Shown piece after piece: positions 59,643-64,000 of a stretch of DNA of 64,000 nt. The position numbers and the translations under genes were made by a program. The stretch's first letter is position 1; the number at the start of each line of letters is the position of its first letter. The notes under the pieces were generated by a model. It was not told where the DNA came from, did no database searches, and saw only the letters and a program-made list of their open reading frames with translations. The stretch is taken from the NCBI GenBank assembly GCA_004352715.1, contig SCFE01000088.1, forward strand, positions 1,666,898 through 1,730,897, given 5' to 3'. The stretch is from Hofstenia miamia. Lineage: Eukaryota > Xenacoelomorpha > Acoela.

Positions 59643-60300
59643 CTTAATCCACTTAATCCATGATTATCAGTGTATATTAAGCATGGAAGTATTATATGAG
59701 AAAACATCTATGTTTTAGGGATAGAGCTTTGCTTACAAATTTGCGTAAGCTTTTATTAATTATTTGAGAATTGTTCTTCCATTGGACTACGATGTTAAAT
59801 ATCTACGCTTACATATTAAAAAGATTCTTCATACTACTACCAAAAATGCTTAGCGGCTCCCCTACGATGCTAGTTTAATAACTTTGTGCTGTATTGATTG
59901 AGGGGAATATTGGAAACTACGCACTATGCGTGATCTAACCTACCACCATATGAATAAGTTGATATCAGTTTCTTTGAAAATTTAAAAAATATATTATTTA
60001 AAATTCAGAAATCAAAATTGATGAAATCTTAATGCTAATCCTCATTCATAGAATATATTCCTAGTGCTGATTTGCCTGCTCATACTACAAAATATTTTGA
60101 CCCCATTTGTGACAGAGAGTTTGATTTCACCCCTACAAACATTTTAAAATTGTTGCCTTTTGAAAGCCCCAATATGTCTATGCTTTCCTTCCATGAGAAA
60201 TATTCAAAAAATTTTATAAGCGAATTCCCCCAAACGTTCTCTCATTATTTTTGAAAATATTGTTTTTTGCAGGTTGTGTTCTTACATGAGCATGAAACTA
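59643..60300. repeat. 658-bp duplicated block, copy 2
   Basis: Second representation of 58985-59641. Confidence 0.88.
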
Positions 60301-61697
60301 ATCTTCTTGTTCCTCATTTAAGCATTTTATATCTATTTTTAAGTAAAAGCCTCCAATGAATGCATTAACCGGGTTTTGCAAACTCTGGAAACATCTAATC
60401 CATATCCTATTAAAAATGTACACAACTTCAAAAAATCACCAATTTTCCACTAACTATTTGTTGAGGTCACAACATAAGGATGGTCTAATGGCCTCAATTT
60501 GCAAAGCTTTAGAGAAATATCTTTAGTAGAAAATTACATTAGGGTTGAGTTCGACCGATAAAATTATCACGTGACAAATACTATTAAATACATTTTGAAA
60601 TATAATTAACAGTCTTCAATAATAATACATTTAAATTTTCCCAAATATTACGTTAGTGAAATTTAACGCAACACTCGCTTAAAACTTAATTTGAATTTTG
60701 TAGGTTGTTCAATATTGTTGTTAACGTTGAAGTATTAGTATTTGTTCATTATCTGTCGTGATTCTATAAACAATGTCACGTTATGCTCTATACGGTCAAG
60801 AAGTTTTCTAAATAAATATTGACAGATCCAGGTTCAAACACGCAAAACATCACTTGGATTATGAATTTTAAAATTACTAATTTAAATCATAATAATATAA
60901 ATATTTTACGAATTTCAAAAAGGATTTCAAAATCCTTGACCTATTTGCAATACAGTGGGCTTGCAGCTTAAAATACATATACGCAATCATTTTAGAAAAG
61001 TCTGATTCAGATTTTAGAAATAATTATAATGTTCAATTTTTGCAAAGTGCTGCATATTGATTATACCACTTTATATCATTTTAGCTACTTAACAAGACAA
61101 TTTTAAAACATTAAAATTCCTTTTGACCAGAAATATCGAGACAAGTTTCTTAGTAATGTATTTACAAAGATTAAAGTTAACAGTTTTATTTTTTACCAAA
61201 AAGGTCAATTGCGTTTTGAATTTATATTTCGTGTTAATTTAATATTTCCAAATTTGACAACCTTCTTCAAAAATTGTGCATTCATATTATAGAAAGGTTC
61301 GAGTACTTTAAATTTTAGAAAAAAACCATCACACATTTAATTCATTTTTTGTATAGTTTTGAAAATGCGAAAGGCAACGAAAAGTCTCTTTAGTAAATTT
61401 TGACATCACAAAATGTAACACAAAATATAATTTAGAGGGTCATTATCAATTTTTTCAGAGGATAGCTTAAGGTCTTCTTTTGGTGTATGTTGTTATACTA
61501 GGCAGTCTCAATAATGCATGGAAAATTATAGATTCAAAATGTTCAAAACTTACTGTTTCAATAGTAAGTGCTGTCTTGCTTAATCGAAAGAAGTGAATTA
61601 ATTTGATTTTAAACCTAGAGACTGAATGATTTATTTTTTTCTACACTTTTAGTAAGTGTGAGCGCTATGGAGCATGTTAAAACAAAGATCGGAGATA

Positions 61698-62219
61698 NNN
61701 NNNNNNNNNNNNNNNNNNNNNNNNNNNNNNNNNNNNNNNNNNNNNNNNNNNNNNNNNNNNNNNNNNNNNNNNNNNNNNNNNNNNNNNNNNNNNNNNNNNN
61801 NNNNNNNNNNNNNNNNNNNNNNNNNNNNNNNNNNNNNNNNNNNNNNNNNNNNNNNNNNNNNNNNNNNNNNNNNNNNNNNNNNNNNNNNNNNNNNNNNNNN
61901 NNNNNNNNNNNNNNNNNNNNNNNNNNNNNNNNNNNNNNNNNNNNNNNNNNNNNNNNNNNNNNNNNNNNNNNNNNNNNNNNNNNNNNNNNNNNNNNNNNNN
62001 NNNNNNNNNNNNNNNNNNNNNNNNNNNNNNNNNNNNNNNNNNNNNNNNNNNNNNNNNNNNNNNNNNNNNNNNNNNNNNNNNNNNNNNNNNNNNNNNNNNN
62101 NNNNNNNNNNNNNNNNNNNNNNNNNNNNNNNNNNNNNNNNNNNNNNNNNNNNNNNNNNNNNNNNNNNNNNNNNNNNNNNNNNNNNNNNNNNNNNNNNNNN
62201 NNNNNNNNNNNNNNNNNNN
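61698..62219. other. assembly gap, 522 N
   Basis: Gap of estimated size, probably covering the rest of the adjacent Tc1-type transposase. Confidence 0.98.
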
Positions 62220-62485
62220 GTCGAACTTTGGAACCGCTTTTGTTGGTCTTGGACATTTCTTTGACGACCACACTTGTACTTTGTTTCTGTGTAGTTGAAA
62301 TACGCACTCATCAGTTATCCAAACATCTTCAAAAGTGTAGTCTTTCTAATTTTTCACGAAATTTAATCTTTTTTGTTGATGTTCTTTTGTAATCACAAGT
62401 CAATTTTTTCTGCCAATTTTTGTAACTCCACTTTTTTCAGTGTTCTCTGAACTGTGGTTTCATGCACAGAGATTTCGGCTTCAGT
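62220..62485 (-). pseudogene. Tc1-type transposase fragment
   Basis: The minus strand gives EISVHETTVQRTLKK (end of the helix-turn-helix region), KEHQQKRLNFVK, then YTFEDVWITDECVFQLHRN with the first catalytic Asp, and KVQVWSSKKCPRPTKAVPKF. A TGA, a TAG and a frameshift interrupt it, and it runs into the gap. It differs from the DD37D element at 4442. Confidence 0.85.
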
Positions 62486-62490
62486 TTGAA

Positions 62491-62512
62491 GTATATATAT
62501 ATATATATATAT
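62491..62512. repeat. (AT)n microsatellite
   Basis: Perfect run beside the transposase remnant. Confidence 0.9.
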
Positions 62513-62995
62513 AAGAATAGATTCTCCTTGTCGAGCATAAACTTAAATGCGGTAATTTATTTTGCAAAATCATCTTTTTAAAATACGTAATGTTCATTAT
62601 TAATTTGATTAAAGCTCTGTAGTCTCCCCTGAATTTAGAATTGGCATTAGAATTCAGCTGTCACAGTTTCTCCAACACCGTGTTCCTCCAAGACAAATTT
62701 ACCATCAATATTAAAGGCTAGCAAAAGAAATATGCATGATATCTGAAAGAAATAGGCATGATGTTTAGATCGGTTTTGTCCGTTTTCATGCCATACTTTC
62801 GAATAACTACGATGAGATTGAGGATCCATGTTTCATCCTCAACGATCTATTATTTAAGTAAACCATCAAAGGAAATAGTTTCAAAAAGACTTAACAAGGT
62901 TTGGCACAGTATAAATTTTTTGGGCCTTTGTGGATTTATTAATTTTAAGGCACCTAGATACTAAACAAATTTGTTAGCTCCTAATCCTCTCTTAC

Positions 62996-62998
62996 CAT
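62996..62998 (-). CDS. drpr-like: candidate start codon of the receptor (exon end)
   Basis: The minus strand reads aaaATG followed by GTAAGA, a good donor. Splicing to exon 1 would put this Met directly before ILLNAVVFILFS in phase 0 and give a normal signal peptide. Other ATG-GT sites exist nearby (for example 62701, 63329) with weaker donors. The upstream extent of the exon is unknown. Confidence 0.35.
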
Positions 62999-63363
62999 TT
63001 TTCATTACTGTAAGCTGAAGGGTGCACAGTTCTTTTTGCACCTGCGAATGTTTCTCTGCATCCAGTGATAGTCCGAAAACCAACAAAAACACTTTGCAAT
63101 GAAGGTGCTTATATATTCCAGGAAGTGACAAGTTTCATGTGCACTAACATTATATCTTCTTAGCTTCAGTAATCACATAAAATCGTTCACGTACGGATGA
63201 CTATTCCATTTTAAGTTAGTGTCCAACGTAGTGAAATGCAGGTTGCAAATGTTATTGTTGCTTGTTTATAAAATTGATCCAAACAAAGAGAATTATCGCA
63301 AGCGTAGCAGATGTTAGCCATGAGGTTAAATACCATTTTCTCAAGACTCTCAGTCATGTTTAC

Positions 63364-63364
<1 letters not shown>

Positions 63365-63394
<30 letters not shown>

Positions 63395-63410
63395 GATATA
63401 ATATATATAT
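63365..63410. repeat. AT-rich palindromic microsatellite
   Basis: (AT)n interrupted by taat and gata; self-complementary. The rest of 62520-64000 has no recognisable feature. Confidence 0.85.
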
Positions 63411-64000
63411 TTAGCGCAAATTTCTCACTCAAAATTTGTTATGTATTTACAATATCTAAGCATAAAAACCATAGGCTTGTTAAACAAACTACTTTTTTCA
63501 TTCGAATTGGAGAGAACTGAATGTAATATACAAAACGTTGCGAAATATATTTGTTTAGTAATATTCTTAATAAATTCAGTGACCTAAAATTGTTCAAGTA
63601 ATGCTTAAGCATTCAATTCAAACAGTTTTTTTGCGAAATGTTTCCTAACGTTTGCTTTGATTTTGAAAATTGTGTAAATTGAAATTATTTGTTTTGTGAA
63701 ATTTTATGAAACGCTCTTAAGAATAACTAAGTGCATTTTTTACACACTTGCATTTGTTGAAATGCATTTTTCAATAAAAATCTATTTACTAAATATTCAA
63801 AAATCGATAAATGATTCATCTAAATTTCCTATTCATATATTTATTTGAGTGAGAAATTCTACACATTGCACACCATATGTATTTTAGAAAGTTCTATTTT
63901 GTAAGTATTTTTAGATAGTAAGAAGTAGTTTGCGAATTAATGGACTTCTTCGACAAATCTTAGTATATTTTCAGTAATTTCGAAACATATATATATATAT

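Larger units (their letters stand above)
58624..61697. other. probable 5' intron with N-centred duplication
   Basis: Noncoding apart from the duplicated block. The 60-codon ORFs at 59414 and 60072 are the same sequence seen twice. Confidence 0.5.

Overview
The window is nuclear DNA from an invertebrate animal, most likely an arthropod (possibly a chelicerate; this last point is weak). It is strongly AT-rich, coding sequence is split into short exons with GT..AG introns, many (AT)n, (ATT)n and (AAT)n microsatellites are present, and the repeats are metazoan types: Tc1/mariner transposases, Jockey/CR1-like LINEs, a Penelope-like element, a Ty3/gypsy LTR element and a MITE. No bacterial gene, CRISPR array, tRNA or rRNA is visible. 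Six N gaps of 328-1000 bases, one 21-N gap and seven joins of one to three Ns break the sequence. Four of the N joins sit exactly between two near-identical copies of the same stretch, so part of the apparent repetition is probably unmerged assembly overlap.

Layout. 1-5040: noncoding DNA, a foldback inverted repeat, and the 3' half of a DD37D Tc1/mariner transposase with its right terminal repeat. 5597-6638 (minus): two exons of a carboxylesterase/cholinesterase-family gene. 6530-11136: a duplicated 2.3 kb block. 10406-14501 (minus): a complete 4.1 kb Ty3/gypsy element with LTRs, TSD (taacg), polypurine tract, Gag-PR-RT-RNaseH ORF and a disrupted integrase; it has no tRNA-type primer site but carries a 12-nt sequence complementary to its own LTR. 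14207-15537: another N-centred duplication. 16040-22467: MITE copies, a decayed LINE with endonuclease and RT, and a GC-rich repeat island.

23584-58623 (minus): the main gene, not seen as one ORF because it lies in 12 short exons over 35 kb. Splice phases agree at all eleven junctions and give 583 codons plus stop: signal peptide, EMI domain, about eight EGF-like modules, one transmembrane helix and a tyrosine-rich tail. This is the architecture of the engulfment receptors Draper / CED-1 / MEGF10, but about half their usual size. A start-codon exon is proposed at 62996-62998. Its introns hold LINE fragments, a 21-copy perfect 98-bp tandem array inside a LINE, a Penelope-like fragment with a GIY-YIG domain, and Tc1 remnants.

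Functionally only the receptor and the carboxylesterase look like host genes; the rest is mobile-element material, mostly decayed. The clearest new leads are the short Draper-like receptor and the possible self-priming of the gypsy element.
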